Assembly: GCA_963826795.1 (NCBI GenBank)
Contig: CAWGYT010000002.1
Span: 62,001 to 126,000 of the forward strand
Source of the DNA: CAWGYT01 sp963826795
GTDB taxonomy: Bacteria; Planctomycetota; Planctomycetia; Pirellulales; Pirellulaceae
DNA: 64,000 nt
Direction of reading: 5' to 3'
Shown here: piece after piece, positions 38,803 to 48,145 of the stretch
How positions within the stretch are numbered: position 1 is the stretch's first letter
How the letters are laid out: each line of letters opens with the position of its first letter
Translations under genes and position numbers: made by a program
The notes under the pieces: generated by a model
Told to the model about the DNA's origin: nothing
Databases searched by the model: none
What the model saw: the letters and a program-made list of their open reading frames with translations, nothing else

Positions 38803-39239
38803 GGCAATCCTCCTTTCCGCTGAAAAGCGCAACCCCGGGGGGCGTTGCTCGCCCTGCGGGAAAGGAACATAACCCTGGTTGGTCCCACCTGGAACTCGCA
38901 TCAGCCGGTTGCCTCGGACGAGTCCAAGTCGGTACCAGCTATCAAGTAAAGAGAGCAAATCAAGTGCCACACGAAGGCGGGCAACGGAGTTCCCCAGAGC
39001 TCGATCCGGGGCCGGGAATTTGACCCATGACGCGGAGGGGACGCAGCGCTCAGCGGCCGCTTGGTCGAGCGAAGCGCGCCAACCTGCACGGCTGAACCGT
39101 GCACGGCACACCGGACTCCGCGTAAACCTGCGTCTGACGGCCAGGTCATTGGGGCTCTTGATTTCGAAGGGCGGGTCGGCTAAAGCACTAAAGACACGCG
39201 ATCCACGTCCAAGTCATTTCAGCTCAAGAGGAGACGACC
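38803..39239. other. Divergent gap, no gene seen
   Basis: 437 bp between the divergent Hsp20 and SDR genes, open in several frames but with no protein-like ORF. It carries the Shine-Dalgarno sites of both genes (AAGGAGG for hsp20 and GAGGAG at about 39226 for the SDR). No clear promoter hexamers or repeats. Confidence 0.35.
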
Positions 39240-40007
39240 ATGGCCCTCCTTCCGACTCAGCAAGTGGCCTTAGTCACCGGGAGTGGCCGTCAACGCGTCG
39301 GCAACCGGATCGCGCGAGAGCTCGCCCGCGACGGATACGCCGTCGCGATCCACTACCGGCAGTCCGCGGACGAAGCCCAGCAGACCGTGGCCGAATTGGA
39401 AGCCGAGGGCGGCGCGGCCATTGCGCTGCGAGCCGACGTCACTCAAGAAACCGACGTGGTTCGGATGTTCGAACAGCTGTGGCAGGTCTGGGGTCGCCTC
39501 GACGTGCTGGTCAACACCGCCTCGACCTGGTCCTCCCAACCGCTCGAATCCATCACGGCTCAGGACGTCTTGCACAGCTTCTCGGTGAACTGCCTGGGTA
39601 CGTTCCTCTGCGCGCGTCACGCCGGATTGATGATGGTCGACCAGGCGACGGGCGGCGTGATCATCAATCTGGGGGATGCCTCAATCGAACAACCCTATGT
39701 CGATCACGCGAGTTATTTCGTGTCCAAGGGCGCGATCCCGACGCTGACGCGTTCGCTGGCGGTCGAGTTGGCCAGCCGCAATCCTCGCGTCCGTGTCAAT
39801 TGCATTCACCCCGGTTCCGTGATGGCACCGCCCGACTCGAGCGACGAGGAGCTCGAGCGCCGCCGAGAAGCGACGCTCGTCAAGCGAGCGGACGAGCCGG
39901 AAACCGTGAGCCATGCGGTCCGATTCTTGATCGACAATCCCTTCGTCACAGGCGTCTGCCTGACGCTCGATGGCGGTCGCCGCCTGCGCCGCGTCGATCG
40001 CCCGTGA
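39240..40007 (+). CDS. Short-chain dehydrogenase/reductase (pteridine-reductase-like)
   Basis: 255 residues with a GAGGAG Shine-Dalgarno 8 bases before the ATG. Classical SDR: nucleotide motif TGSGRQRVG near residue 14, LDVLVNTAS (NNAG-equivalent), and catalytic Y-F-V-S-K. The TGxxxRxG form and the VNTAS variant resemble FolM/PTR1 pteridine reductases and FabG-like enzymes that prefer NADPH. A role in reducing a pterin is possible but unproven. MITE copy B lies 46 bp after the stop. Confidence 0.87.
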   Translation: MALLPTQQVALVTGSGRQRVGNRIARELARDGYAVAIHYRQSADEAQQTVAELEAEGGAAIALRADVTQETDVVRMFEQLWQVWGRLDVLVNTASTWSSQPLESITAQDVLHSFSVNCLGTFLCARHAGLMMVDQATGGVIINLGDASIEQPYVDHASYFVSKGAIPTLTRSLAVELASRNPRVRVNCIHPGSVMAPPDSSDEELERRREATLVKRADEPETVSHAVRFLIDNPFVTGVCLTLDGGRRLRRVDRP

Positions 40008-40053
40008 TTCCGCGTCGCATCGGGGGCGACTTTCGATGGGCCGACTTGGACTA

Positions 40054-40183
40054 GTGCTTTGTCACAGCTTGATTTTGGGGTGCCTGGGGTCGAACGAAGT
40101 GAGCCCCCAGACCGCAATTTTCCGGGGGCTCACTTCGTTCGACCCCGGCCACCCAACCCTCAATTTCAGCTGTGACAAAGCAC
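40054..40183 (+). mobile_element. 130-bp palindromic MITE-like element, copy B
   Basis: Same core as copies A and C, with perfect GTGCTTTGTCACAGCT terminal inverted repeats, flanked on both sides by TA. With the flanks, the inverted termini extend to 19 bp including CTAG. It lies between the converging SDR and FAD-oxidoreductase genes; the right TA plus the terminal base of the element forms the stop codon of the latter. Confidence 0.88.
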
Positions 40184-41448
40184 TAGGCCAAGGCGGCCTC
40201 GGCGGCCATCCGACCCGATTCCATGGCACCCTGAATTGACGCGGTGTGTCGATGATCGCCGCACACAAAGCGTGTCGCGCTGATTTGAACCGGCTTGACC
40301 ACCGGCGAGAGGGCCGGAGGCATTTGCGAAGGTAGTGCTGCGGGAATCCAGTCGGTCCGCAGGTGCCGCCAAGCGGCGACGGCGGGGCCGAACCAGGACT
40401 TCAGTTGGCTGCGGACCTCCGTCTCAAGTTGGCCGCTTCGGGCCTCAAGCGTCTCGAGCACCGTCACTGAAATCAGCGATTGTCCGGACGGAGCGTAGGC
40501 GGAGGAGACTTGGCTGGGCACGCACAGATTGTTGATCGGGCCCTGCCCTTCTCCGTTCAGCACCAAGATCGGGTCCTCGATCGGCGGCCGATCGGCCGCG
40601 TAATACAGACAGGCCACGCTTTGTTGGCCCCGGGGGAACGACTGGTCGGGAAGCAATTCTTGAGCGATCGGTGCGCCGGTCGCCACGATCACGCGTCGTC
40701 CCGACAGCTGCTGGCCGCTGTCCAGCTGCACGCCGCCCTCCGTCAAGCGTGTGACCCTCGTTGCCAGTCGGATCGCATGGGTCGGCAGGTGGCTCGCCAA
40801 TTGCTCTGGAATCGCTTGCATCCCGTGCTCGGGCAACGCCGCGTCTCCCAGCGAGAACATGCGAAAGACGAATTCGAACATCCGACTGGACGTTGTCAGC
40901 TCACGATCGAGAAACACGCCGCCTAGAAACGGACGAAAGAAACGCTCGACAATCCGCTCCGAAAAACCCAAGTCCCGCAGAAAAACGGCCGTGGTCTGGT
41001 CGGGGCGCTCGTACAACGATTCCAGCGATCCGAGACAAACTTTGCGGCGCAGGCGGGCGACTTTCAATTTGTCGAGCAAGCTGGCGACGGGTGAAAACGC
41101 GACCGACAGGACGTCGCGGGGCGAGCGCCAGGGATCGACGAAACGGTGAAAACGATTCCCGTAGCGGACCAACGCCCCGGGAAGGAACTTGTTCAGCTTC
41201 AAGGCATCGTAGTCCAACCAGCGTGCCGCCTCGGGATACGAGGTCAGGAAGACCTGGAAACCGCGATCCAGCAAGAAACCATCCTGGCGATCGGTCCGCA
41301 CGCGACCACCCACGGCATCGTCCGCTTCCACCACGCAGACCGCCCACCCGGCTTGCTGCAGTCGAAGCGCACACGTCAAACCCGAAAGCCCCGCTCCAAT
41401 CACGATCGCGTCGTAGGCATCCCGATTCTCCGTCTCCACGGTCGTCAT
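40183..41448 (-). CDS. FAD-dependent amine oxidase/phytoene-desaturase-like oxidoreductase
   Basis: 421 residues. N-terminal FAD-binding Rossmann motif IVIGAGLSGLTCALRL with VVEADDAVGGRVRTD, the GG motif of the flavin-containing amine oxidase/phytoene desaturase superfamily. C-terminal FAD contact FVCGDHRHTASIQGAMESG. The middle (FLLDRGFQVFLTSYPEAARW) matches a group annotated only as NAD(P)/FAD-dependent oxidoreductase, close to protoporphyrinogen-oxidase-like and carotenoid enzymes. Substrate not inferable. Its stop codon TAG is formed at the edge of MITE copy B. Confidence 0.87.
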   Translation of the reverse strand: MTTVETENRDAYDAIVIGAGLSGLTCALRLQQAGWAVCVVEADDAVGGRVRTDRQDGFLLDRGFQVFLTSYPEAARWLDYDALKLNKFLPGALVRYGNRFHRFVDPWRSPRDVLSVAFSPVASLLDKLKVARLRRKVCLGSLESLYERPDQTTAVFLRDLGFSERIVERFFRPFLGGVFLDRELTTSSRMFEFVFRMFSLGDAALPEHGMQAIPEQLASHLPTHAIRLATRVTRLTEGGVQLDSGQQLSGRRVIVATGAPIAQELLPDQSFPRGQQSVACLYYAADRPPIEDPILVLNGEGQGPINNLCVPSQVSSAYAPSGQSLISVTVLETLEARSGQLETEVRSQLKSWFGPAVAAWRHLRTDWIPAALPSQMPPALSPVVKPVQISATRFVCGDHRHTASIQGAMESGRMAAEAALA

Positions 41449-41548
41449 CCCGACTCACCTTTCCGGTGCCTGAACATTCGCATTTTCGCTTTCGTGCATG
41501 TTTCCCAGGAGGACTTCCGCGCCAGGCTTCGCACGCCAGGCTTCGCAC

Positions 41549-41586
41549 GCCAAGCTTCGGGGCTTCGACGACTCCCGAAGCTTGGC
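41549..41586. repeat. Perfect 13-bp inverted repeat
   Basis: GCCAAGCTTCGGG at 41549-41561 and its exact complement CCCGAAGCTTGGC at 41574-41586, with a 12-base loop. Just upstream, GCCAGGCTTCGCAC occurs twice in tandem with similar sequence. It lies in a 523-bp gap between divergent genes and may be a small dispersed palindrome. Confidence 0.7.
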
Positions 41587-41846
41587 GCTCATGGTACGTT
41601 GTATCACTGCCGTGCGATCCGGCAACGGGGGGCTTGCGGTACGGGCAACGAGGCGACACCGGCGGCGACAATTCAAACTCGAAGTCTTGCGGCCCGTCGA
41701 TCGCGTCGATTCCGGATTCGACCCGTGGCTTGAGCAGATCGCGGTTCGTGGGGCATCGTCTGACCCGTTCAGCTTTCGAAACGTGCGTGCATCCGGGCGA
41801 TGCTTTCATTAGAATCGTGGACTGCAAGTGTGGCAGACAGGTGGAC

Positions 41847-41852
41847 TATAAT
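41847..41852 (+). promoter_or_regulatory. Possible -10 element upstream of the LRR gene
   Basis: A perfect TATAAT 120 bp before the LRR gene start, conspicuous in GC-rich DNA. No good -35 match lies 16-18 bases upstream (GCAAGT region), so this is a weak call. Confidence 0.3.
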
Positions 41853-41971
41853 CAACGTGATGACGGCCGCTCGGGTCGGTGCACTCACGCGGCCGGCAGG
41901 TCGGTCCGTTGTTCGTCTCGCCAGCTCCGAGGCGTGTTCGAGGTCAAGATTTCGCGAGGAATAAACAGGTG

Positions 41972-42958
41972 ATGAGCATGCAAGTGTGGAAACTTTTTGG
42001 TGTCGTCCTGGCAATCAACCTGTCGCTCGCATCGCGGTTGCCGGCAGACGAAGCAGCGGCCATCGCTCAACTGGAACAGTCCGGCGGCTCCATCCGCACG
42101 ATCGCGAAGAACACCGACGATAAGGAAGCGGCCTTCCATCTGACCGGAAAAGACATCACGGATGACGGGCTCGCGCCGCTGAAGGAGGTGTCGAACCTCG
42201 TCTGGCTCAATCTGCGCGACACCAAGATCACCGACGCGGGACTGGCCCACTTGGCCGACCTGAAGACCTTGACCCAGCTGCATCTCGAAAAAACGGAAAT
42301 CACCGACGCAGGACTCGCTCACCTGGCAAACCTCGAAAACCTCGAGTACCTAAACCTCTACGGAACCAAAATCACCGACGCCGGACTGGACCACCTGAAA
42401 GGCCTCACCAAGCTGCGCAAGCTCTACGTCTGGGAAACAGGTGTGACGAAGGCCGGGGCTGACGCCCTGTTGGCCAGTATTCCCGAGCTGTACATCAACC
42501 GCGGCGCCGACGCGGAACCCGGGCCACCGACCAAGGCCTTGGCCATGGGGCGTTATGTCAAGGTTCGCCTGGAAGGTGAAAAACGAATCCTCTCGTTGGC
42601 GGAGGTCCAGGTGATCGAAACCGCTACGGGAAAAGAGCTTCAAACTGCCGGCACGGCCACTCAATCGTCCGACTATAGCGAGGCCGGTGCCGGTCGCGCC
42701 AACGACGGCAACGTGAATGGCGTCTACGCGGAAGGATCCGTTTCACATACCGCCGAGGAAACGAATCCCTGGTGGCTGCTGGATCTCGGCGACACGCAAG
42801 ACATCGGTAAGTTGGTCATTCATAACCGCACCGATTGCTGTGCCGATCGACTTCAAGACGCGACCGTCGAGATCTTTGACCGTTCGCTGGCAGTCGTCTG
42901 GTCCGGCAAGATCACCGATGTCTCCGCCGGCAGCAGCACGGAACTCGTCGCCGACTAG
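41972..42958 (+). CDS. Leucine-rich repeat protein with C-terminal discoidin domain
   Basis: 328 residues. Signal peptide (VWKLFGVVLAINLSLASRL), then about four 24-residue LRRs of the bacterial cysteine-containing-like type (consensus ITDAGLAHLADLKTLTQLHL). About residue 190 onward is an F5/8 type C (discoidin)-like domain (GRYVKVRLEGEKRILSLAEV, AGRANDGNVNGVY, PWWLLDLGDTQDIGKLVI). It is probably exported and binds glycans or a cell-surface ligand. The CGAGGA at 41955 precedes the chosen ATG by 11 bases. A tandem CTCTGTGNC repeat follows the stop (about 42968-43008). Confidence 0.85.
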   Translation: MSMQVWKLFGVVLAINLSLASRLPADEAAAIAQLEQSGGSIRTIAKNTDDKEAAFHLTGKDITDDGLAPLKEVSNLVWLNLRDTKITDAGLAHLADLKTLTQLHLEKTEITDAGLAHLANLENLEYLNLYGTKITDAGLDHLKGLTKLRKLYVWETGVTKAGADALLASIPELYINRGADAEPGPPTKALAMGRYVKVRLEGEKRILSLAEVQVIETATGKELQTAGTATQSSDYSEAGAGRANDGNVNGVYAEGSVSHTAEETNPWWLLDLGDTQDIGKLVIHNRTDCCADRLQDATVEIFDRSLAVVWSGKITDVSAGSSTELVAD

Positions 42959-42967
42959 CGGTGACCC

Positions 42968-43008
42968 TGGTGCCTCTGTGACTCTGTGACTCTGTGCCTC
43001 TGTGGCAA
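42968..43008. repeat. 9-bp tandem repeat after the LRR gene
   Basis: Four to five units of CTCTGTGNC/GTGCCTCTGTG type lie between the LRR gene and the next convergent gene. No coding or structural role is apparent. Confidence 0.6.
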
Positions 43009-43025
43009 TTCGTGTTGGGTGGCAA

Positions 43026-44042
43026 TCACCCAAGCTCCACGCGTTGACCCGTGCGCATGCTCTGCACCTCGGCCTCAACGATGCGAAGCGTGTTGTAGGC
43101 GTCGCGGACGGTCACCGTCGTGGGCTTTTGGCCGGAGCGAACGCAGTTGACCAGATACTCGATCTCCAGGTCGTACCCCATGATCTCCTGAACGGGGACG
43201 ACTGCGGGTTCTTTACCTTTTTCGTAGAGCGTCAGCGGCGTCTTGACGTTGGAATCGTAGACCGCCGTGGCGGTTTCGAAGTTGACCGTAAAGCCCATGT
43301 TGAAAACGTAACCGTCGCTCATCGCCCAGCTTCCCTCGGCGATGACCAGGGGCACGTCCGGGTATTGGTAGTGCGTGATCAGGTGATCCGGCTCGCTGGT
43401 GATTTTCGCATAGCCAAAGCTCGTCACGGCTTGTGGCATTCCGAAGCAGAACTGGACAAAGTCGGTATCGTGGACGTGCAGGTCAAGTGCGGCGCCACCG
43501 CACCGCGCTCCGTCCAGATAGAACGGACCTCCGGGATGATTCACCAGCCGGTGAAACTTGGCTCCGTAAACCCGACCAAACCGACCGTCCTGGATCGCCT
43601 CGCGGAGCCAGGTCCAGCCGGGCCAGAACCGCATGCATTGTCCCACGAAGGCAATCCCTTCCGCTTGCTCGGCGGCCTCGACAAGTCGCTCCGCGTCGGC
43701 AGCGTGGCGAGCCAGCGGCTTTTCGATCATTAAGTGCTGACCGGCGCGAAGCACCTCGCAGCCGAAGCGGACATGCAGGTCGGTGGGCAAGCAGATATCG
43801 ACCAGGTCGACGTCCGGATTGCCAATCAGCTGGTAAATGTCCGTCAAGCGCTGCACGTCTTTCAACTCGGAAACGGCCGACATGGCCTGGCCTTCGATGT
43901 TGCCAGCCGCCTGGACTTTCCCCGAGAGTCGATCCGGATCGCTGTCGCAAATGGCGACCACCTGCACGTCGCTCCGTCGACGATAAACGTCCAAATGGGT
44001 CAAGCCCATCATGCCCAGACCGACGACACCTACGCGTACCAT
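43026..44042 (-). CDS. Gfo/Idh/MocA family oxidoreductase (cytosolic)
   Basis: 338 residues without a signal peptide. N-terminal Rossmann motif VGVVGLGMMGLTHLDVYRR, signature LMIEKPLARHAADAE with the catalytic Lys, and the GFO alpha/beta C-terminal domain with GGAALDLHVHDTDFVQF (catalytic Asp/His pair). It likely oxidises a sugar or inositol using NAD(P). It lies immediately upstream of nothing co-directional except mtnA, which ends 18 bp before its start, so the two are probably co-transcribed. Confidence 0.9.
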   Translation of the reverse strand: MVRVGVVGLGMMGLTHLDVYRRRSDVQVVAICDSDPDRLSGKVQAAGNIEGQAMSAVSELKDVQRLTDIYQLIGNPDVDLVDICLPTDLHVRFGCEVLRAGQHLMIEKPLARHAADAERLVEAAEQAEGIAFVGQCMRFWPGWTWLREAIQDGRFGRVYGAKFHRLVNHPGGPFYLDGARCGGAALDLHVHDTDFVQFCFGMPQAVTSFGYAKITSEPDHLITHYQYPDVPLVIAEGSWAMSDGYVFNMGFTVNFETATAVYDSNVKTPLTLYEKGKEPAVVPVQEIMGYDLEIEYLVNCVRSGQKPTTVTVRDAYNTLRIVEAEVQSMRTGQRVELG

Positions 44043-44059
44043 GTTTCACGACCCTTCCG

Positions 44060-45118
44060 TCAGCAGTCGAAAATTCGCCGAATTCGATCGGTTGTCACGG
44101 GCTGGATCACACCGCGCTCCGTGACAATGCCCCGAATATAACGTGCTGGAGTCACATCGAAAGCCGGGTTATAGACATTCACGCCGGTCGGCGCGGTTTG
44201 ACGGCCGAATCCGTGCGTGATCTCATCGGCCGCTCGTTGCTCGATCGGAATCGTCGTGCCGTCGGCAATCGACAGGTCGAACGTACTGAGCGGCGCGGCG
44301 ATGTAGAACGGAATTTCGTGGGATGCGGCCAGGACCGCCAGTCCATAGGTGCCGATCTTGTTGGCGGTATCGCCGTTGGCCGCAATTCGATCGGCCCCGG
44401 TGATCACGGCCTGCACCCGCCCCTGGCTCATGACCTGCGCGGCGGCCGAATCGCAGATCAGCGTGGCGGGCAGTTGTCGCTGCATCAATTCCCAGGCGGT
44501 CAAGCGAGCTCCCTGCAGCAGCGGACGCGTTTCATCCACGTAGACGTGCAGCTGTTTTCCCTCGTCCTGTGCGGTGAACAACACGGCCAAGGCCGTGCCG
44601 TACTCGGAAGTCGCCAGCCCGCCCGTGTTGCAATGCGTCAAGACGCCCCAGCCGTCCCGCAGCAACTCCGCGCCCGAGCGCCCGATGGCGTGGCACACGG
44701 CGCGGTCTTCGGTGTGAATCTGACGCGCCTCGTCCAACAGCGCGGCGCGGAATTCGTGTTCCGTGGCCGAGTGCGGGACGTCCGCGGCACGACGGGCAAT
44801 TCGCTCCAGCGCCCAAAATAAATTGACCGCTGTCGGCCGACTCGCCGCCAAATGGTCCATCACCGGCTGCAGCCGCGCAAGACGCTCAGACGGATCGCTG
44901 AGATCAATCACCTGAGCCCCGACACAGACCCCATAGGCCGCGGCAATCCCGATCGCCGGAGCTCCGCGCACGCGCAACTGCTGGATCGCTTCCCAAACGG
45001 TCTCCCGCGTGCGACAGTCGACGTAAACAAGTTCCAGCGGAAGGCGAGTTTGATCGATCAGGCGCAGATGGCCGTCAACGTCTCCTTCCCACTGAATGGT
45101 CTGCGGCGCGGTCGGCAT
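44060..45118 (-). CDS. mtnA: S-methyl-5-thioribose-1-phosphate isomerase
   Basis: 352 residues, normal for MtnA. Diagnostic pieces: RVRGAPAIGIAAAYG near residue 50, catalytic Cys in LTHCNTGGLATSEYGTA, DETRPLLQGARLTAWEL, catalytic Asp in ITGADRIAANGDTANKIGTY. It converts methylthioribose-1-phosphate to methylthioribulose-1-phosphate in the methionine salvage pathway. No other salvage gene is present in this window. It lies between the alanine dehydrogenase and Gfo/Idh genes on the same strand. Confidence 0.94.
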   Translation of the reverse strand: MPTAPQTIQWEGDVDGHLRLIDQTRLPLELVYVDCRTRETVWEAIQQLRVRGAPAIGIAAAYGVCVGAQVIDLSDPSERLARLQPVMDHLAASRPTAVNLFWALERIARRAADVPHSATEHEFRAALLDEARQIHTEDRAVCHAIGRSGAELLRDGWGVLTHCNTGGLATSEYGTALAVLFTAQDEGKQLHVYVDETRPLLQGARLTAWELMQRQLPATLICDSAAAQVMSQGRVQAVITGADRIAANGDTANKIGTYGLAVLAASHEIPFYIAAPLSTFDLSIADGTTIPIEQRAADEITHGFGRQTAPTGVNVYNPAFDVTPARYIRGIVTERGVIQPVTTDRIRRIFDC

Positions 45119-45188
45119 GGTTGTCGTTGGTCAAGTCCGGGTCGGTCGGATGGGGGTCGGTCAAGTCCGAGTCGAGTTGGTCGGGGCG

Positions 45189-46304
45189 TTAGCTTTCAAA
45201 GCGATCCGCAAAGGCCATCTCGAACGTCTCCGCGACAGCTCGATTGGTCACCTCGCCCCGGAAAATATTGACGGCGGCCGCGATCGAGGCATTGCGACTG
45301 GCCGCCGTCTCGATCCCTTCCGCGGCGATTCGCAGGGCCCAGGGGAGCGTCACGTTGCACAGCGCGAAGGTACTGGTCCGGCCGACGGCGCCGGGCATAT
45401 TGGTGACGCAGTAGTGCACCACGCCATCGGTCACGAAGGTCGGATCGCCGTGGGTGGTCGGCCGAGATGTTTCCACGCAGCCCCCTTGGTCAATCGCCAC
45501 ATCGATGATCACGCTGCCCGGCTTCATCGCTTCCAGATCGGCTTGCCGGACCAGGTGCGGGGCCTTCGCGCCGGGGATCAGCACCGAGCCGATCACCAGA
45601 TCGGCCAGCCGCAACTCCTCGCGAATCATATGCCGATCGCTGAACAGCACGTTCACGTTCGCGGGCATGATATCGTCCAGGTAGCGAAGGCGATCCATGT
45701 TCACGTCCAGGATCGTGACGTCCGCCTGAAAACCGGCGGCGATCTTGGCGGCGTTGGCACCGACGACACCACCGCCCAGGATGGTGATATGAGCCGGCGC
45801 GACGCCGGGCACTCCGCCCAGCAAGATGCCGCGACCCATTTGTGGCCGCTCGAGATACTTCGCGCCCTCCTGGATGCTCATCCGCCCCGCCACTTCGCTC
45901 ATCGGCGTCAGCAGCGGAAGCCGACCGGCCTCGTCGCGCAGCGTCTCGTAGGCGACACAAGTGGCTCCCGTGGTCAGCATGCCTTCGGTCAATTCGCGGC
46001 TGGCGGCGAAGTGAAAATACGTGAACAGGGTTTGGCCCGAGCGGATCAGCGCCCATTCACCGGCCTGCGGTTCCTTGACCTTCAAGATCATGTCGGCTTG
46101 GGCGAACACCTCGGCGGGGCCCACGACCAACTCCGCGCCCGCTTCCTCGTACTGTTCGTCGGTCAAGCCGGATCCCAGTCCCGCGCCGGACTCGACCAAG
46201 ATCCGATGGCCGCGTCGGACGAATTCCTCGACGCCCACCGGCAAGATCGCGACCCGATACTCGTCGCGCTTGACTTCTTTCGGGATACCAACGGTCAGGG
46301 CCAT
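45189..46304 (-). CDS. ald: Alanine dehydrogenase
   Basis: 371 residues from the ATG at 46304, exactly the family length; the frame is open six codons further but only this start begins with the conserved MALTVGIPKEVKRDEYRVA. Substrate-site Lys in ILKVKEPQAGEW, catalytic His in YFHFAASRELTEGML, nucleotide-binding ITILGGGVVGANAAKIA, and GSVLIPGAKAPHLV are all present. It interconverts L-alanine and pyruvate with NAD. A decayed MITE copy lies directly upstream, within the probable promoter or leader. Confidence 0.95.
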   Translation of the reverse strand: MALTVGIPKEVKRDEYRVAILPVGVEEFVRRGHRILVESGAGLGSGLTDEQYEEAGAELVVGPAEVFAQADMILKVKEPQAGEWALIRSGQTLFTYFHFAASRELTEGMLTTGATCVAYETLRDEAGRLPLLTPMSEVAGRMSIQEGAKYLERPQMGRGILLGGVPGVAPAHITILGGGVVGANAAKIAAGFQADVTILDVNMDRLRYLDDIMPANVNVLFSDRHMIREELRLADLVIGSVLIPGAKAPHLVRQADLEAMKPGSVIIDVAIDQGGCVETSRPTTHGDPTFVTDGVVHYCVTNMPGAVGRTSTFALCNVTLPWALRIAAEGIETAASRNASIAAAVNIFRGEVTNRAVAETFEMAFADRFES

Positions 46305-46310
46305 GGTCTC

Positions 46311-46379
46311 GTGCCTTGTCACGGCTTGGTCTTAGGGGAGGTACAACGGGCGGGCGATTCTTTCCTTTGACAATGCACT
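46311..46379 (-). mobile_element. Decayed copy of the palindromic MITE
   Basis: The left end GTGCCTTGTCACGGCTTG and right end TTTGACAATGCAC resemble the 130-bp element's termini with a few substitutions, but the central part is shortened and unrelated. It sits 6 bp upstream of the ald start codon. Confidence 0.55.
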
Positions 46380-46511
46380 GGGCGTGAAAGGCACGAGTCG
46401 CGTTGTTGGCCGCGTCGGGCCGGCGTCCGGCCGAGTCGGGTCGGCGCCGTTCCACGCGGTCCGCAGGCCGCTCTCCATTTCACTCGACCGACGGGCAGGC
46501 CACAAGCGGGA

Positions 46512-47940
46512 TCAGGCGGGCGAGCGGACGGAATCGCGGGAGTCGACTTGAGCCACCAATTGGTGCGCGGCGGTCTGGCCGCTGTGGACGCACTGGGGAA
46601 TTCCGACGCCGCGCAGGGCGTTCCCGGCCAGCTGCAGGCCGGGAAGTGATTGCAATTGTTGTTCGATCCGAGCCACTTTGGCCAAATGACCGACGTTGTA
46701 CTGCGGCATCGCGCGTGGCCAGCGGACAATCAGCTCCAGCTCGGGACGCCCGCGGAGTCCCAACAGCTGCGCGACCTCGGACCGGGCCACCTCGTACAAC
46801 TCGGGATCGTCGCGCTCGGCCAGTTCCGGCTGCAAGGCCCCTCCCAGGAAGACCCTCAGGAGCACGTGATCCGAAGGCGCGCGTTCCGGGAACTTCAGAC
46901 TGGAATAGCTGATCGCCAGGATGCGACGCCCTTCGACGGCGGGAACCACGCAGCCGAAGGCGTTCAGGGGCCGCCGCAGTTGATCGCGCCGCACGCCGAA
47001 GCAAACGACGACGGAGCTGGCCAGCGGTATCGACTGCAGCTCGGCGGCCAGTGCGGGAGCAGCGGGAAGCAAGCAGCGCGCCGCATGATCTGCCGGCAAG
47101 GCGACGATCACGCCCGCGAAGGTTTCCTGCGACCCACCGGCCTGGGTCAGCCGCCAGCGGCCGTCTGCATCCCGCTCAATCGCCGCGACCGGCGACGAAC
47201 GGCGGATCTGAGTGCGGGGAAGCTGCGCGGCCAAGGCATCGATCAGGTCGCTCATCCCGCCCCGGGGGGCGACGAACAGGCTGTAGCGTGGCGCCGCGCG
47301 TCTGGGAAGAAAGTTGCCGACGACGATGACGCATCGCTCGGTAAAGGCTGCCATGCTGCCGGACCATCTCCAGCATGTGCGGTAGCGCCGCGCCGACGCT
47401 CAACCGATCCGGGTCCGCCGTATAGATGCCAGAAACCAGGGGCTGGACCAACCGCTCGAACGCCTCGCGGCCCAGCCGCCGCGACGCGAATTGACGGAGG
47501 CACTCGTCTTGTGGCTCGCGCGGCTCGCGCACCAGGGGCTCCAGGCACAAACGCAGTCTTCCGCAGGGGCTGAGCAGCCGTGAAGTGAGGATGGGCCAGA
47601 ATCGAGCCGGGGCCATCAGCTGGAAGCCGGCCGGCACCGGATAAAGCTGGCCGCGCCACACAATCTGCGCTCTGCGATTTTTCTCCGACGTGGGGATCAG
47701 CTGCTCCGCGAAGCCCAGTGTCTGGCAAAGCCGCTCCGCCCACGGCGCCGTGGGACCTCGCAGAAAGTTGTCCGCCGCCCGTTCGATCAAGTAGCCCGAC
47801 TGGTGGATGGTTTCGATCACTCCCCCCAGTCGCGAGCTCGCTTCGAACAGGACGACGGGCCAGTCGGGACGAAGTTGATTCAGCTGATGCGCAGCCGCTA
47901 ACCCCGAGATTCCGCCGCCGATGACGGCCACTTTCGGCAT
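46512..47940 (-). pseudogene. hemY: Protoporphyrinogen oxidase (HemY type), frameshifted
   Basis: About 476 codons from the ATG at 47940. N-terminal FAD motif VAVIGGGISGLAAAHQLN with VLFEASSRLGGVIET; mid-region RLVQPLVSGIYTADPDRLSV is characteristic of HemY/PPOX; C-terminal NALRGVGIPQCVHSGQTAAHQL binds FAD. The frame breaks near 47300-47310: the first frame ends ...RRRQLSSQ and the second resumes RRAAPRYSLFVAPRGGM. One base removed restores it. It catalyses the oxygen-dependent six-electron oxidation of protoporphyrinogen or coproporphyrinogen. It is divergent from the formyltransferase gene 205 bp away. An essential haem gene with a clean break suggests a sequencing indel. Confidence 0.78.
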
Positions 47941-48145
47941 TCGCTGCAAGTTCGGATCCACGCGCGTATCATACGCAACCCAGGACCGGCGCGCCAGGGG
48001 CCACGGCCAGCGGTCAAGCACGATGCCCGCCTCACTCGAAAAAGCGATCCGATCGCAGAACTCGTCGGCTCCCGCGCTTGACACCGTTCTGCTGGGGGTT
48101 TAATCAAGACAGATTGTCCGCGACGCCCCCGCCGGAGTTCAGACC

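Noticed and set aside
40761..41972. 403-residue plus-strand frame opposite the FAD oxidoreductase
   Set aside because: Arg/Ser-rich composition without motifs; it is a shadow of the oxidoreductase and of the gap.
45096..46370. 424-residue plus-strand frame opposite alanine dehydrogenase
   Set aside because: It is the antisense of a strongly conserved gene and shows His/Gln/Arg-rich composition.
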